Assembly (NCBI RefSeq): GCF_002008165.1
Contig: NZ_MRDM01000030.1
Location: forward strand, 124,001-188,000
Source: Rhizobium laguerreae
GTDB lineage: Bacteria; Pseudomonadota; Alphaproteobacteria; Rhizobiales; Rhizobiaceae
Direction: 5' to 3'
DNA length: 64,000 nt
The position numbers were made by a program, and so were the translations under genes. The stretch's first letter is position 1, and the number at the start of each line of letters is the position of its first letter. Shown here piece after piece: positions 26,724 to 36,409 of this stretch. The notes below the pieces were generated by a model. It saw only the letters and a list, made by a program, of their open reading frames with translations, ran no database searches and had not been told where the DNA came from.

Positions 26724-27608
26724 TCAGCCCATCCTTTCTGACACGTAAGAGCCTGGGCTTGCCGGGAATACGATGGTCTTGTTGCCGTTGAGGAATACCC
26801 GATGGTGGATATGGGCGTGGATGGCACGAGCCAGCACCTGGCTCTCTACGTCACGGCCGATGGAGACATAGTCAGATGCCGACTGCGAGTGCGTGATGCG
26901 GGCCACGTCCTGCTCGATGATCGGCCCCTCGTCTAAATCAGCGGTGACGTAATGCGCCGTCGCCCCGATAAGCTTCACGCCGCGCTCATAGGCCTGCTTG
27001 TAAGGATTTGCCCCTTTGAAGGAAGGAAGGAAGGAATGGTGAATGTTAATGATACGGCCCGACATCTTCTGGCAGACGGCATCGGACAGCACCTGCATAT
27101 AGCGGGCGAGCACGATCAGCTCCGCGCCGGTCTGCTCGACTACGTCCATGATTCGGGCCTCGGCCTGCGGCTTGTTGGCTTTGGTCACCGGAATATGGTG
27201 GAAGGGGATGTCGTGGTTGACGACCACCTTCTGGTAGTCGAAGTGATTGGAGACGACGGCGACGATGTCGATTGGAAGCGCGCCGATCTTCCAGCGGTAT
27301 AGCAAGTCATTGAGGCAGTGACCGAAGCGCGAGACCATCAGGAGCACCTTCATTTTGGTGCCCCCATCGTGGAACTCGCTGACCATGTCGAATTTCTTCT
27401 TGATCGTCTCGAAGCCGGCGGCAATGTCGCCAATTATTGCGCCCTCCTCGCTCGTGAAGGTAAGCCGCATGAAGAACATGCCTGTGTCCAGATCGTCGAA
27501 CTGCGAGGAGTCGACGATATTGCAGCCTTTGTCTGCCAGAAAACCGGTGATCGCGGCTACGATGCCGCGCGTTGACACGCATGATACGTTGAGAATGTAC
27601 GTTTTCAT
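26724..27608 (-). CDS. purU: Formyltetrahydrofolate deformylase
   Basis: 294 residues from the ATG at 27608. N-terminal ACT domain (YILNVSCVSTRGIVAAITG), then the formyl-transferase-like domain with NIHHSFLPSF (catalytic His) and YVTADLDEGPIIEQD (catalytic Asp). It hydrolyses 10-formyl-THF to THF and formate, recycling folate during methyl-group oxidation. Such genes accompany glycine betaine, dimethylglycine and sarcosine catabolism. Confidence 0.95.
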   Translation of the reverse strand: MKTYILNVSCVSTRGIVAAITGFLADKGCNIVDSSQFDDLDTGMFFMRLTFTSEEGAIIGDIAAGFETIKKKFDMVSEFHDGGTKMKVLLMVSRFGHCLNDLLYRWKIGALPIDIVAVVSNHFDYQKVVVNHDIPFHHIPVTKANKPQAEARIMDVVEQTGAELIVLARYMQVLSDAVCQKMSGRIINIHHSFLPSFKGANPYKQAYERGVKLIGATAHYVTADLDEGPIIEQDVARITHSQSASDYVSIGRDVESQVLARAIHAHIHHRVFLNGNKTIVFPASPGSYVSERMG

Positions 27609-27635
27609 ATTCAGATCCATTTGGCCCTATGTTGA

Positions 27636-28565
27636 CTAGAGTGCCTTTTCGAGTTCCGGCAGGATGACGAAGAGATCGCCGACGAGGCCGTAGTCGGCGA
27701 CCTGAAAGATCGGGGCTTCCTCGTCCTTGTTGATAGCGACGATGACTTTCGAGTCCTTCATGCCGGCGAGATGCTGGATCGCGCCGGAAATACCGACCGC
27801 GATGTAGAGCTGCGGGGCGACGACCTTGCCGGTCTGGCCGACCTGCCAGTCGTTCGGAGCGTAGCCGGCATCGACGGCAGCGCGCGATGCACCGACGGCG
27901 GCATCGAGCTTGTCGGCCACCGGCAGGATGACCTCCTGGAATTGCTCCGACGAGCCAAGTGCACGACCACCTGAAATGATGATCTTGGCCGATGTCAGTT
28001 CCGGACGATCCGATGAGGACAGTGCGTCCTTGACGAAGGTGGACAGGCCGGGATTGGCGGCAGCCGATACGTTCTCGACAGAAGCCGAGCCGCCTTCAGC
28101 CGCGGAGGCAAAGGAAGCCGTACGCACGGTGATCACCTTCTTGGCCTCGGACGACTGCACCGTCTGGATGGCGTTGCCGGCATAGATCGGGCGCTTGAAG
28201 GTTTCGGCCGAAACAACCTCGGTGATTTCAGATATCTGGACGATGTCGAGCAAAGCTGCGACGCGCGGCAGCACGTTCTTACCGACGGATGTCGCCGCCG
28301 AAAGGATCGTGTCGTAGGAGCCGGCCAGCGAGACGATCAGCGCTGCGAGCGGTTCTGCGAGGTTGTTGGCAAGGTCGTCGCTTTCGGCGAGCAGGACCTT
28401 GGAAACGCCGGACAGTTTTGCGGCGGCATCGGCAGCACCCTGGGCGCCCTTGCCGGCGACCAGCACATGCACGTCGCCGCCAATCTTGGACGCTGCCGTC
28501 AGCGTCTTGGCGGTTTGGTCGGACAGGGTTGCGTTGTCGTGATCAGCCAGAAGAAGAATGGCCAT
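27636..28565 (-). CDS. etfA: Electron transfer flavoprotein alpha subunit
   Basis: 309 residues. The C-terminal FAD domain has the EtfA signature: SGGRALGSSE, GQTGKVVAPQLYIAVGISG in parts, and AINKDEEAPIFQVADYGLVGD. With EtfB it accepts electrons from dehydrogenases and reduces ETF-QO. The gap of 150 bases from etfB contains a large palindromic element, unusual inside an etfBA pair. Confidence 0.95.
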   Translation of the reverse strand: MAILLLADHDNATLSDQTAKTLTAASKIGGDVHVLVAGKGAQGAADAAAKLSGVSKVLLAESDDLANNLAEPLAALIVSLAGSYDTILSAATSVGKNVLPRVAALLDIVQISEITEVVSAETFKRPIYAGNAIQTVQSSEAKKVITVRTASFASAAEGGSASVENVSAAANPGLSTFVKDALSSSDRPELTSAKIIISGGRALGSSEQFQEVILPVADKLDAAVGASRAAVDAGYAPNDWQVGQTGKVVAPQLYIAVGISGAIQHLAGMKDSKVIVAINKDEEAPIFQVADYGLVGDLFVILPELEKAL

Positions 28566-28595
28566 GATGTTTGTTCCTCTTAAAGTGTTGGTTCC

Positions 28596-28718
28596 TGAAA
28601 TCCGTCAGGCCCTGCCGAAAACGGTGGGGTGCGAGAACCGGCACGCCGCGTACTTAAAGGTACGTGAGCACCGGAAGCGCAGCAGCCCGCCGTTTGCAGG
28701 CGAGCCTCACGGATTTCA
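28596..28718. repeat. Large imperfect palindrome between etfB and etfA, RIME-like
   Basis: TGAAATCCGTCAGGC (28596-28610) is repeated inverted as GCCTCACGGATTTCA (28704-28718) with a single mismatch, and the inner parts also pair (AAACGG with CCGTTT; CGTAC around TTAAAG with GTACG). The 123-base element could fold into one long structured hairpin. Its right arm overlaps the etfB stop codon. Size and palindromic form resemble rhizobial intergenic mosaic elements (RIME1 type), but I cannot confirm family identity. It may tune the etfB:etfA ratio or stabilise mRNA. Confidence 0.5.
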
Positions 28719-29465
28719 CAGCACGCCGGCTTCGTTTTTCAGCTTGTCGACCAATTCAGCGACCGACCTGACCTTGATGCCAGCCTTGCGCCCCGAGGGC
28801 TCTTCGGTCTTCAGAACTTTCAGGCGCGGGCTCGTATCGACACCGAAATCAACCGGCGTCTTCTTATCGAGCGGCTTCTTCTTGGCCTTCATGATGTTGG
28901 GCAGCGAAGCATAGCGCGGTTCGTTGAGGCGCAGGTCTGTTGTGACAACCGCCGGAAGCTTGATCTCGATGGTCTGCAGACCGCCATCGACTTCGCGGGT
29001 AACCTGCGCTTTGCCGTCACCGATTTCGACCTTGGAGGCAAACGTGCCCTGCGCCCAGCCGAGCAGAGCCGACAGCATCTGGCCGGTCTGGTTGGAGTCA
29101 TCATCGATCGCCTGCTTGCCGACGATGATCAGCCCCGGCTGTTCTGCTTCAGCCACACCCTTGATGATCTTGGCGATGGCGAGCGGCTCGACCTGATCGT
29201 CGGTCTCGACCAGGATTGCCCGATCGGCACCCATTGCGAGCGCGGTGCGCAAGGTCTCTTCAGCCTTGGCAGGCCCCACGGACACGACGACGACTTCGGT
29301 CGCCTTGCCGGATTCCCGGAGGCGGAGCGCTTCCTCGACGGAGATTTCGTCGAAGGGGTTCATCGACATCTTCACATTGGCGAGTTCGACGCCGGAACCA
29401 TCCGGCTTGACGCGAATCTTCACGTTGTAGTCGACGACACGCTTTACGGTGACCAGAATTTTCAT
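28716..29465 (-). CDS. etfB: Electron transfer flavoprotein beta subunit
   Basis: 249 residues, standard EtfB length. Landmarks: MKILVTVKRVVDYNVKI, NPFDEISVEEALRL, and the region IVGKQAIDDDSNQTGQM that binds AMP. Partner of EtfA. It follows the T-protein-like gene by 15 bases on the same strand. Confidence 0.95.
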   Translation of the reverse strand: MKILVTVKRVVDYNVKIRVKPDGSGVELANVKMSMNPFDEISVEEALRLRESGKATEVVVVSVGPAKAEETLRTALAMGADRAILVETDDQVEPLAIAKIIKGVAEAEQPGLIIVGKQAIDDDSNQTGQMLSALLGWAQGTFASKVEIGDGKAQVTREVDGGLQTIEIKLPAVVTTDLRLNEPRYASLPNIMKAKKKPLDKKTPVDFGVDTSPRLKVLKTEEPSGRKAGIKVRSVAELVDKLKNEAGVL

Positions 29466-29480
29466 GAACGATCCTCCTGC

Positions 29481-30593
29481 TTAAGCACGCGAACGGACGG
29501 ACTTTGGGTCGTAGACGGCGGCCCTGCGAACCGTAACGCCTGTCCCATCTTCCAGTGTGAGAACTTGTCCGTCGCCTGCGCAGCCGATCTGGACGTAAGC
29601 CAAGGCAAGTCCGCACCCGACAGTGTGTCCATGGGCAGCCGAGGTGACTTTTCCGATGGGGTCGCCGCCGAACTTCACCACCGTACCGATGGCGGGAAGA
29701 ACAGTACCAAAAGGCAATTCGAGAAGAACGAGCGCGCGTTCTACTCCGTCCTGCTTCTGTCGTTCGACAACCGCCTTGCCGGGATAGGACGCATTCTTCG
29801 GTTTCACCGTCCAACCCAATCCCGCTTCAACGGGTGTCGTGTCCTCACCGATATCCCGACCCCAGATCGGGTAACGTTTCTCGATGCGAAGCGAGCCCAT
29901 CGACCCGGCCCCGCATGGTACGAGCCCCAGCGGCTTGCCAGCTTCAAGTACGGTGTCATAGAAGCTCTCGATGTGCTCAGTCGGCACCCAGAGTTCGTAA
30001 CCAAGTTCGCCGGTGAAACCCGTTCGGGTCACGACGACGCCGTCCACGCCGGCTACCGTCGTCTTGACCATCCCGAAACCTGGAAGCGCCTCCCCGGAAA
30101 GATCCTGACTAGTGACGCGCTCAAGGCAGGCACGCGACTGCGGCCCCTGCAGGGAGAGCGAAACATAACGATATCCGAGCGAAACAACGTGCACGCCGTA
30201 TGGCTTTCCGCGCTCCTTGAGGTAAGCTTCGACCTTTTCGACACGATGGGGCGCAGGAACGACCCAAAACAGGTCCTGCGCGGGTCGATACGTGATGACG
30301 TCGTCGATGAAACCGCCATTTTCGTTCAGGATGCCGCCATAGATGCCCCTTCCCGGAGCGACCTTTGACATATCCGCCACGAACGTCTCGTTCAGAAATG
30401 TCTCGGCTTTTGCGCCTGCGACTTCGACAAGAAACTGCCCGAAAATCTCGAACAGGCCTGCCGCGTTTCGCACGGCCTCATGTTCTGATTTCGCATCCGT
30501 AAAGACGTTGGCGGTGAGAAAATGGGCCTTCTCGGCCATCTCTGCATTTCGCGCCTTGAAGGCGTGATAAAGCGGTGTCCGTTTTGCGGTCAT
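29481..30593 (-). CDS. Aminomethyltransferase (glycine cleavage T-protein-like)
   Basis: 370 residues with the GCV_T fold followed by the C-terminal barrel domain. The folate-site aspartate is in ENGGFIDDVITYR, and RTGFTGELGYELWVP is the second family signature. In a true glycine cleavage system gcvT sits with gcvH and gcvP; none is present here. In this setting the protein probably transfers a one-carbon unit from an N-methyl substrate, released by the DgcA-like flavoprotein encoded upstream, onto tetrahydrofolate. Confidence 0.85.
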   Translation of the reverse strand: MTAKRTPLYHAFKARNAEMAEKAHFLTANVFTDAKSEHEAVRNAAGLFEIFGQFLVEVAGAKAETFLNETFVADMSKVAPGRGIYGGILNENGGFIDDVITYRPAQDLFWVVPAPHRVEKVEAYLKERGKPYGVHVVSLGYRYVSLSLQGPQSRACLERVTSQDLSGEALPGFGMVKTTVAGVDGVVVTRTGFTGELGYELWVPTEHIESFYDTVLEAGKPLGLVPCGAGSMGSLRIEKRYPIWGRDIGEDTTPVEAGLGWTVKPKNASYPGKAVVERQKQDGVERALVLLELPFGTVLPAIGTVVKFGGDPIGKVTSAAHGHTVGCGLALAYVQIGCAGDGQVLTLEDGTGVTVRRAAVYDPKSVRSRA

Positions 30594-30613
30594 GATTGTC
30601 GATCCCTTCGATC

Positions 30614-32650
30614 TCAGAGAAAAAGTGTTGGTCGCTCGCGCTTGAAAACGCGGTCATCGGGCTCCGTGCCAAGCAGTTCGCGCGCATGACGATGGCCGGA
30701 ATAAACTGCGCCCTGAATGATGCCCGGACACTCTGCATCGCCGATGGTCCGGTAAGGCAAGCCTTGTGCGGTGAGCGCCTCGCCAAGACGCGTGTCAGGC
30801 AGCCGTGTGCCCACGGCGACCAACGTCGCACCCGCAATTGCCGGTAGCGCCTCTCCCGTGTCACCTCGGCTGACAGCAAGCCCTTCCCCGCTCCAGCCGG
30901 TTGCGACGCTGTTCGGATACATACGCACACCGGCGGCTTTCATCTCGGCCAGCATGCGGGGTTGCTCGAGCGTATGCACCATCCAGGCCGAAAGCGATGG
31001 CATGGGAGTTACCAGGTGCACGGCGTGTCCCCTGGCAGCCAGATCCGCCGCCAGCGCATTGGCCATGTAATAGTGATCGTCGTCGTAGATGACGACTGAA
31101 TGGGCTATCGCAGCCCCGTCCATGACATCGTCGGGCGTCAGAGCTGCACCCGCGAAACCAGGTATTGGAGTAAGGCGCGTTCGCCCAGCCCCATCGCCGC
31201 GCCATGGAGCACCGGTTGCGAGGAGGACATGGTCAGCCCCGAACTCAGCAATGCCACCGGCATCCAGTTCGCTACCGGGATAGAGATTGACGTTGGGCAT
31301 CTGGTGAAGCTGATACAGCCGATAGTCCTTAACCCGCCCCCAGGATGCGAGCCCTCTAATGCGGGCCTCGCGAGCCGAGCGGCCACCCATCTCGTCGGCG
31401 CGTTCGGCCACCGTCACCTCGTGGCCGGCCTTGGCAAGAACGAGCGCCGCCTCAAGACCCGCAGGTCCAGAGCCCACGATCAGTACGGTCTTTGCATTGC
31501 CGGCCGCAGGGATTTTCTCAGGGTGCCAACCGCGACGCCATTCCTCGGAAATCGTCGGATTTTGCGTGCATCGCAGTTCGACCCCGATCGTCTCGACGGC
31601 GACGCAAATGTTGCAGCCAATGCACTCTCGGATGTCTTCGATCCGGCCCTCACGGACTTTTGCAGGCAGGAATGGATCCGCAATAGACGGACGGGCTGCA
31701 CCGATGAGATCGAGGACACCACGCCTGATCTGGCTGACCATCGCATCCGGAGAGGTGAAGCGCCCGACGCCCAGGACCGGTTTGCCGGTTACCTGCTTCA
31801 CAAAGCTGGTAAATTCCTCCTGAAAACCTTCGGCATCATAGCGAGCCGTGCCGCTGTCTCGGCTCCAGGACGAGACATTCACATCCCAAAGGTCAGGTAG
31901 GTCGGCGAGCGCCTCAATGACATCCCTGCCCTCGCCGCTATTCAGGATACGCTTCGGGCCGGAAAGCTCATGCACGGCAAAACGCACAGCAACCGCCATG
32001 GCGTCACCCGCTTCCTCCTTGGTTTCCTCCAGCACTTCGCGGAAAAGCCGCAACCGGTTTTCAAAGCTGCCGCCATACTCATCTGTCCGGAAGTTGTAAG
32101 CGGGAGACAGGAAGTGCCACAAAATCGAGGCTTCGTGCGAGGCATAGACATAGACGATATCATAACCTGCGGCCTTTGCCCGTCGCGTTGCCGCGCGGTA
32201 CATCTGACGCAGATTACGGATATCGTCTTTGTCCATAGCCTTTGCCATGAAGGGCATGTCCGGCTTCAGGATAGGCACGACGGATGGCCCCATCGCCGGA
32301 TATCCTGTCGATATCCCCCGCGAACGAATACCCGTATGCGCAAGCTCAATCGAGGCGAGCGCTCCATGGGCATGAATACGCTCGACAGATCGCGCATGCG
32401 CGGCAACGTCGCCCTCGTCCCAAAGCCGCTCATATGGCAAGCCGGCGAGATCAGAAGTGGGATCTATTTCGCTCAGCTGCATTGCAACAATGCCCCAGCC
32501 ACCTTCGGCACGGGTTTCGCGGATACCAATTGCTCCGTTCGGCATCAGATAGCTGTGGCCGATTGCATGCGGCATCGATACGAAGCGGTTTGGCGCGGTG
32601 ACCGGCCCGATCTTCAGCGGCTCGAAAAGTATTGAATAGCGCGGATCCAT
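30614..32650 (-). CDS. DgcA-like flavin/iron-sulfur oxidoreductase (trimethylamine dehydrogenase family)
   Basis: 678 residues. N-terminal Old Yellow Enzyme-type TIM barrel (LFEPLKIGPVTAPNRFV, NRLRLFREVLEETK), Fe-S cysteine cluster CIGCNICVAVETIGVELRC in the middle, and a C-terminal FAD/NAD domain starting VLIVGSGPAGLEAALVLAKAG. This layout is shared by trimethylamine dehydrogenase, 2,4-dienoyl-CoA reductase and the dimethylglycine demethylase DgcA. With EtfBA and folate enzymes in the same unit, oxidative N-demethylation is the best supported role. The ATG at 32650 is preferred over the GTG at 32653. Substrate unknown. Confidence 0.8.
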   Translation of the reverse strand: MDPRYSILFEPLKIGPVTAPNRFVSMPHAIGHSYLMPNGAIGIRETRAEGGWGIVAMQLSEIDPTSDLAGLPYERLWDEGDVAAHARSVERIHAHGALASIELAHTGIRSRGISTGYPAMGPSVVPILKPDMPFMAKAMDKDDIRNLRQMYRAATRRAKAAGYDIVYVYASHEASILWHFLSPAYNFRTDEYGGSFENRLRLFREVLEETKEEAGDAMAVAVRFAVHELSGPKRILNSGEGRDVIEALADLPDLWDVNVSSWSRDSGTARYDAEGFQEEFTSFVKQVTGKPVLGVGRFTSPDAMVSQIRRGVLDLIGAARPSIADPFLPAKVREGRIEDIRECIGCNICVAVETIGVELRCTQNPTISEEWRRGWHPEKIPAAGNAKTVLIVGSGPAGLEAALVLAKAGHEVTVAERADEMGGRSAREARIRGLASWGRVKDYRLYQLHQMPNVNLYPGSELDAGGIAEFGADHVLLATGAPWRGDGAGRTRLTPIPGFAGAALTPDDVMDGAAIAHSVVIYDDDHYYMANALAADLAARGHAVHLVTPMPSLSAWMVHTLEQPRMLAEMKAAGVRMYPNSVATGWSGEGLAVSRGDTGEALPAIAGATLVAVGTRLPDTRLGEALTAQGLPYRTIGDAECPGIIQGAVYSGHRHARELLGTEPDDRVFKRERPTLFL

Positions 32651-32657
32651 CACATCT

Positions 32658-33899
32658 TTACCGCGTCATCTTGATGGTGCCGTCAGCAATCCACCGATCG
32701 ATGACCTCGAGCACCTTTTCTGAGAAGGCCAAATCGTTGATGTGGCAATCGAGCACCGAAAGCTCGATCGGATCGACCATCACCTTCCGATACTCGTCTA
32801 CCATTTCGGCAAGCGCTTCCGGATCATGCGCGGGCATGCCCTCAACGTCCCAGGCATGAATGCCCTGCGTCGGAAGCACGAAATGGACCGGCCCCGAGGA
32901 CTGCTGCAGCCGGTGAGCCACTTCACGAGCAAGTTCGCGGCGTTCATCCGCAGTCAGCGAGGCAGAGGCGAGCAGGCGGTTGTGAGCATGATAGGGCCGA
33001 TCTCGGAACCGTTCGGGCACGGGCTGCCATGTCGCGAAGTCAATCATGTCGCCAAAGGCGGGTGCGGCAATGATCGGTGTGCCCAAGCGGCCGGCAGCCG
33101 TCATGCGGTTGGCGCCGGCGTTCACGACAGAACCGACCATAAGATTGCCGATCTCGGCCACCGCGAGCTCCAGCACTGCCGCGAAGTAACCTTGCTCCGC
33201 AAGGCTTTCCAAAGCCATGCCCCCCATGCCAGTTCCATGAAAGACTGCGACCGAAAAGCCGCGGTCGATCAACGGCTGTCGCAAGTGAATCATATAGTGA
33301 AGCGCGGAAGAGCCGAAGCTCACCATACCGATGACTGGCCGGTCCGGGTCAGGCGGCTCCACTGCGAGCGCCGCGCCATAGATGGCGCCGGCCGCCTGGC
33401 TGAGCGTCGCCTTGCAGATGTCGTTGAGGCCGTAGAGACCGCCAGCCCACAGGATCATCTGGATATCCGCGGAAAGCCTATCCGGCGCAATCAGCGGTGA
33501 AAACGCGATCGTCGAGACAACATATTTCGGAACGCCCATCGGCAGCGCACGGGCGCAATCCAATGCTAGGTCGGTACCCATGGTGCCCCCAAGGGCAATC
33601 ATGCCGTCTATGCGACCTTCGGCATAGAGTCTGGCGCAGAGCGTGGACGCACCAGAAGCCATGATCTGCATGGCCAGATTCTCGTCACCGGCGTTCACCG
33701 CCTCATCGATAGTCTTTCCAATTGCGGCAGTGACCTCGTGCTTGGAAATATCCGTTGGTTGCGACGGATCCCCAAGCACGCTGACGTCCATCGAGATCAC
33801 GTTCCCACCCAGCTTCTTGATGCAATCAGCGACGTAGTTGAGCTCCTGATCCTTCGTGTCGTAAGTGCCGATCACGAGGATTGTTTTTATTGCGCTCAT
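32658..33899 (-). CDS. Tm-1-like ATP-binding protein (UPF0261)
   Basis: 413 residues. The N-terminal half starts KTILVIGTYDTKDQEL, the hallmark of UPF0261, related to the N-terminal domain of the tomato Tm-1 protein; ALGGTMGTDLALDCARALP and VFHGTGMGGMALESL are further conserved blocks. Family members bind ATP, but their reaction is not well defined. Many bacterial copies are followed by a TIM-barrel partner gene; none is present here. SD GGGGAA precedes the ATG. Being inside an N-demethylation unit it probably has a metabolic role specific to the unit's substrate. Confidence 0.85.
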   Translation of the reverse strand: MSAIKTILVIGTYDTKDQELNYVADCIKKLGGNVISMDVSVLGDPSQPTDISKHEVTAAIGKTIDEAVNAGDENLAMQIMASGASTLCARLYAEGRIDGMIALGGTMGTDLALDCARALPMGVPKYVVSTIAFSPLIAPDRLSADIQMILWAGGLYGLNDICKATLSQAAGAIYGAALAVEPPDPDRPVIGMVSFGSSALHYMIHLRQPLIDRGFSVAVFHGTGMGGMALESLAEQGYFAAVLELAVAEIGNLMVGSVVNAGANRMTAAGRLGTPIIAAPAFGDMIDFATWQPVPERFRDRPYHAHNRLLASASLTADERRELAREVAHRLQQSSGPVHFVLPTQGIHAWDVEGMPAHDPEALAEMVDEYRKVMVDPIELSVLDCHINDLAFSEKVLEVIDRWIADGTIKMTR

Positions 33900-33925
33900 C
33901 TTCAGTTCCCCTTTTTTTGTGTGAA

Positions 33926-36409
33926 TCAGCCCCGCATGATCGTCCCGGCTGGATCATAAAAAGCGCCGAGTTGGACCCGGAGCGGATAAAGCTTGCCTGC
34001 CACCTGCACCTCGAAACGACCTTCATCGATCCAATCCTTGGTGACGCCGTTCTCGCGGTTAAGAGAAGCAAGTCCAATCATCGCGTTCAGTCTCCAGCCC
34101 CAGCCCCCGGAGGTAATATGACCAACGAGTGCGCCATCCTTGAAGACCGGCTCGTTGTGAATGAGATATGGACCTGTTTCAGCAGACGCACCCTCTACCA
34201 ACACGGAAACGCTGCGATGCGGCGTGGCGGCACCATACGACTGCTTCTGGCGCATCAGCGCCTCGCGACCGACAAAGCCTTCCTTAGCGAGCTTCACAGC
34301 AAAGCCGAGGCCGGTTTCGATTGGCGTGTCTTCCTCACCGATATCGTGGCCGAAGTGCCGGAAGCCCTTTTCGAGGCGGCAAGCCCCGAGTGCAAACATG
34401 CCGGCGTGGCGCAGACTTAGTGGAGCGCCGGCACGCATGATTTCGTCGTATACGTGCGCCGTGAACTCGCTCGAAATCATCAACTCATAACCGAGCTCGC
34501 CCAGGAACGAGCGGCGGATGGCCCAGACGCGCGCGAAGCCAAGGTCAATCTCGCGCGCCGCGCCGAACGGGAATGCCTCATTGGACAGGTCGTCCGCCGA
34601 AAGCTGCTGGAGGATCGCACGGGACTGCGGGCCATGTATGGTCAAAAGACCATAGGCCGAGGTCGCGTCGAAAATCTCGAAGCGCCAGGCGGGTTCTGCA
34701 TGGGCGCGAATGTGGGTTTGGTCGCGGATCTGGCTTGGATGACCGGTCACGACCATGAACTGTTCCGCGGCGATGCGGGTCACGGTGACATCCGCTTCGA
34801 TCCCGCCCTTCTCGTTGAGGAACTGCGTGTAGACCGAGGTGCCGACCGCAACATCGATTTCGGCGCCGGAGACACGGTTCAGAGCCTTGACGGCATCCGG
34901 TCCCTGCACGAGGATCTTTCCGTACATCGACTGGTCAATGAGCACCGCATGATCGCGTGCTGCAAAACACTCTGCCTTGACCCGTTCCGACCAGTCCTGC
35001 CAACCCAGACTTGCACGCTCAGTCCAGCTCGGGTTTTCGAGGTCGAAGTACATCGGCACTTCCCAGCCGATACGCTCGGCCATAACGGCCCCGGCCGCAA
35101 GTAGACGGTCATGCAGCGGTACCCGGCGAACGCCGCGCGCTGTCTCGATCTGCCGGCCCGGCCAATGCAAGCCCCAATGAAGACCGACGCCTTCGGTCAC
35201 ACGCTCGGCATTGTAGGCCATGTTCTTCTGGAAAGGATGCGCTCGTGCGGCCAGCATCGAGGCGACAGCGCGCGGTGGTTGGCCCTCCGTCATCCAGGCT
35301 GCCATGGTGAGCCCGACACCGCCAGAATTGAGGATGCCGTTCGAGTTCATGCCGGCGGCGATGAAGAGCCCGGGCATCTCCGGAGCGGGACCGATGTATG
35401 GCCGTCCGTCCGGTGTAAAGCTCTCCGGTCCATTAAAAAAGGTCTGGATACCCATCGTTTCAAGAGCCGGGAAACGCGTAAAGAATTTCTCCAGTACCGG
35501 CTCCACATGATCCATGTCGAAGGGTAGCTCGTCGAATTCGAAACTCTCTGGGATGCCCTCGCGACCCCAGGCCTTGCCCCGTGCTTCGAAGCCACCGATC
35601 AGAAGTTTGCCGGCATCCTCCTTGGTGTAGAGCCGTTCCTCAAGAACGACGAGACCGGGCAATGTGCGCGGCAGGTCAGGGATGGCTTCGGTGAGGATGT
35701 AGAAATGTTCGGCCGCGTGGAGCGGAACGGTCACGCCATGCTCGGCGGCAAAACGCAGCGACCACATGCCCGCCGCCAGAAGAACCTTCTCCGTTGCAAT
35801 AACGCCCTGATCTGTCTCGACGCCGACCACCTTGCCGTTCCGTGTCAGGATACGAATGGCCTTAGTGTTCTCGAAGATTTGTGCGCCTCGCGCCTTGGCG
35901 CCTTTTGCCAGCGCCTGGGTCACGTCAAGTGGATTAACCTGCCCGTTCGAGGGAACAAGAAAGCCGCAATGCACATCGGACGTGTCGACGAGTGGCCAAA
36001 GCTCGTTTATGTCCTCGACCGAGAGAATGCGACTTTCAATCTTCATGCGGGCCGCATGATCCTGATTCCGGAGCAGTTGCTCGGCGCGGATATCCGACAA
36101 GGCCAGATGCAGGGTTCCGTTCTGCTTGTAACCGGTTGCCTGCCCTGTTTCGATTTCCAGTTCTGTAAAGAGGCGCGCAGTATATTTCGAAAGCTCGGTC
36201 TGCGCTGAGCTCTCACGCAACTGGCCCACAATGCCGGCCGCATGCCACGTAGTGCCGGACGCAAGCTGCTTGCGTTCCAAAAGGACGGCTCCTTCCATCC
36301 CCTTCTTCGCAAGGTGATAAAGTGTCGAGACACCGATGATGCCGCCGCCAATAATGACGGCCGGTGCGGATGGCGGAAGAGCTTTGGTCACGGTCACAGC
36401 TGTATCCAT
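33926..36409 (-). CDS. Dimethylglycine/sarcosine dehydrogenase-like flavoprotein
   Basis: 827 residues. N-terminal FAD-dependent amine oxidase domain with AVIIGGGIIGVSTLYHLA and GTTWHAAGIV, whose histidine is the covalent FAD attachment site in dimethylglycine dehydrogenase. A central FAO-M segment and a C-terminal T-protein-like folate domain (NEKGGIEADVTVTRI, RSFLGELGYELMIS) follow. Such enzymes oxidise N-methyl groups and pass the carbon to THF. It overlaps the upstream aldehyde dehydrogenase gene by 16 bases. Two separate folate-linked demethylases in one operon suggest two successive demethylations. Confidence 0.85.
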   Translation of the reverse strand: MDTAVTVTKALPPSAPAVIIGGGIIGVSTLYHLAKKGMEGAVLLERKQLASGTTWHAAGIVGQLRESSAQTELSKYTARLFTELEIETGQATGYKQNGTLHLALSDIRAEQLLRNQDHAARMKIESRILSVEDINELWPLVDTSDVHCGFLVPSNGQVNPLDVTQALAKGAKARGAQIFENTKAIRILTRNGKVVGVETDQGVIATEKVLLAAGMWSLRFAAEHGVTVPLHAAEHFYILTEAIPDLPRTLPGLVVLEERLYTKEDAGKLLIGGFEARGKAWGREGIPESFEFDELPFDMDHVEPVLEKFFTRFPALETMGIQTFFNGPESFTPDGRPYIGPAPEMPGLFIAAGMNSNGILNSGGVGLTMAAWMTEGQPPRAVASMLAARAHPFQKNMAYNAERVTEGVGLHWGLHWPGRQIETARGVRRVPLHDRLLAAGAVMAERIGWEVPMYFDLENPSWTERASLGWQDWSERVKAECFAARDHAVLIDQSMYGKILVQGPDAVKALNRVSGAEIDVAVGTSVYTQFLNEKGGIEADVTVTRIAAEQFMVVTGHPSQIRDQTHIRAHAEPAWRFEIFDATSAYGLLTIHGPQSRAILQQLSADDLSNEAFPFGAAREIDLGFARVWAIRRSFLGELGYELMISSEFTAHVYDEIMRAGAPLSLRHAGMFALGACRLEKGFRHFGHDIGEEDTPIETGLGFAVKLAKEGFVGREALMRQKQSYGAATPHRSVSVLVEGASAETGPYLIHNEPVFKDGALVGHITSGGWGWRLNAMIGLASLNRENGVTKDWIDEGRFEVQVAGKLYPLRVQLGAFYDPAGTIMRG

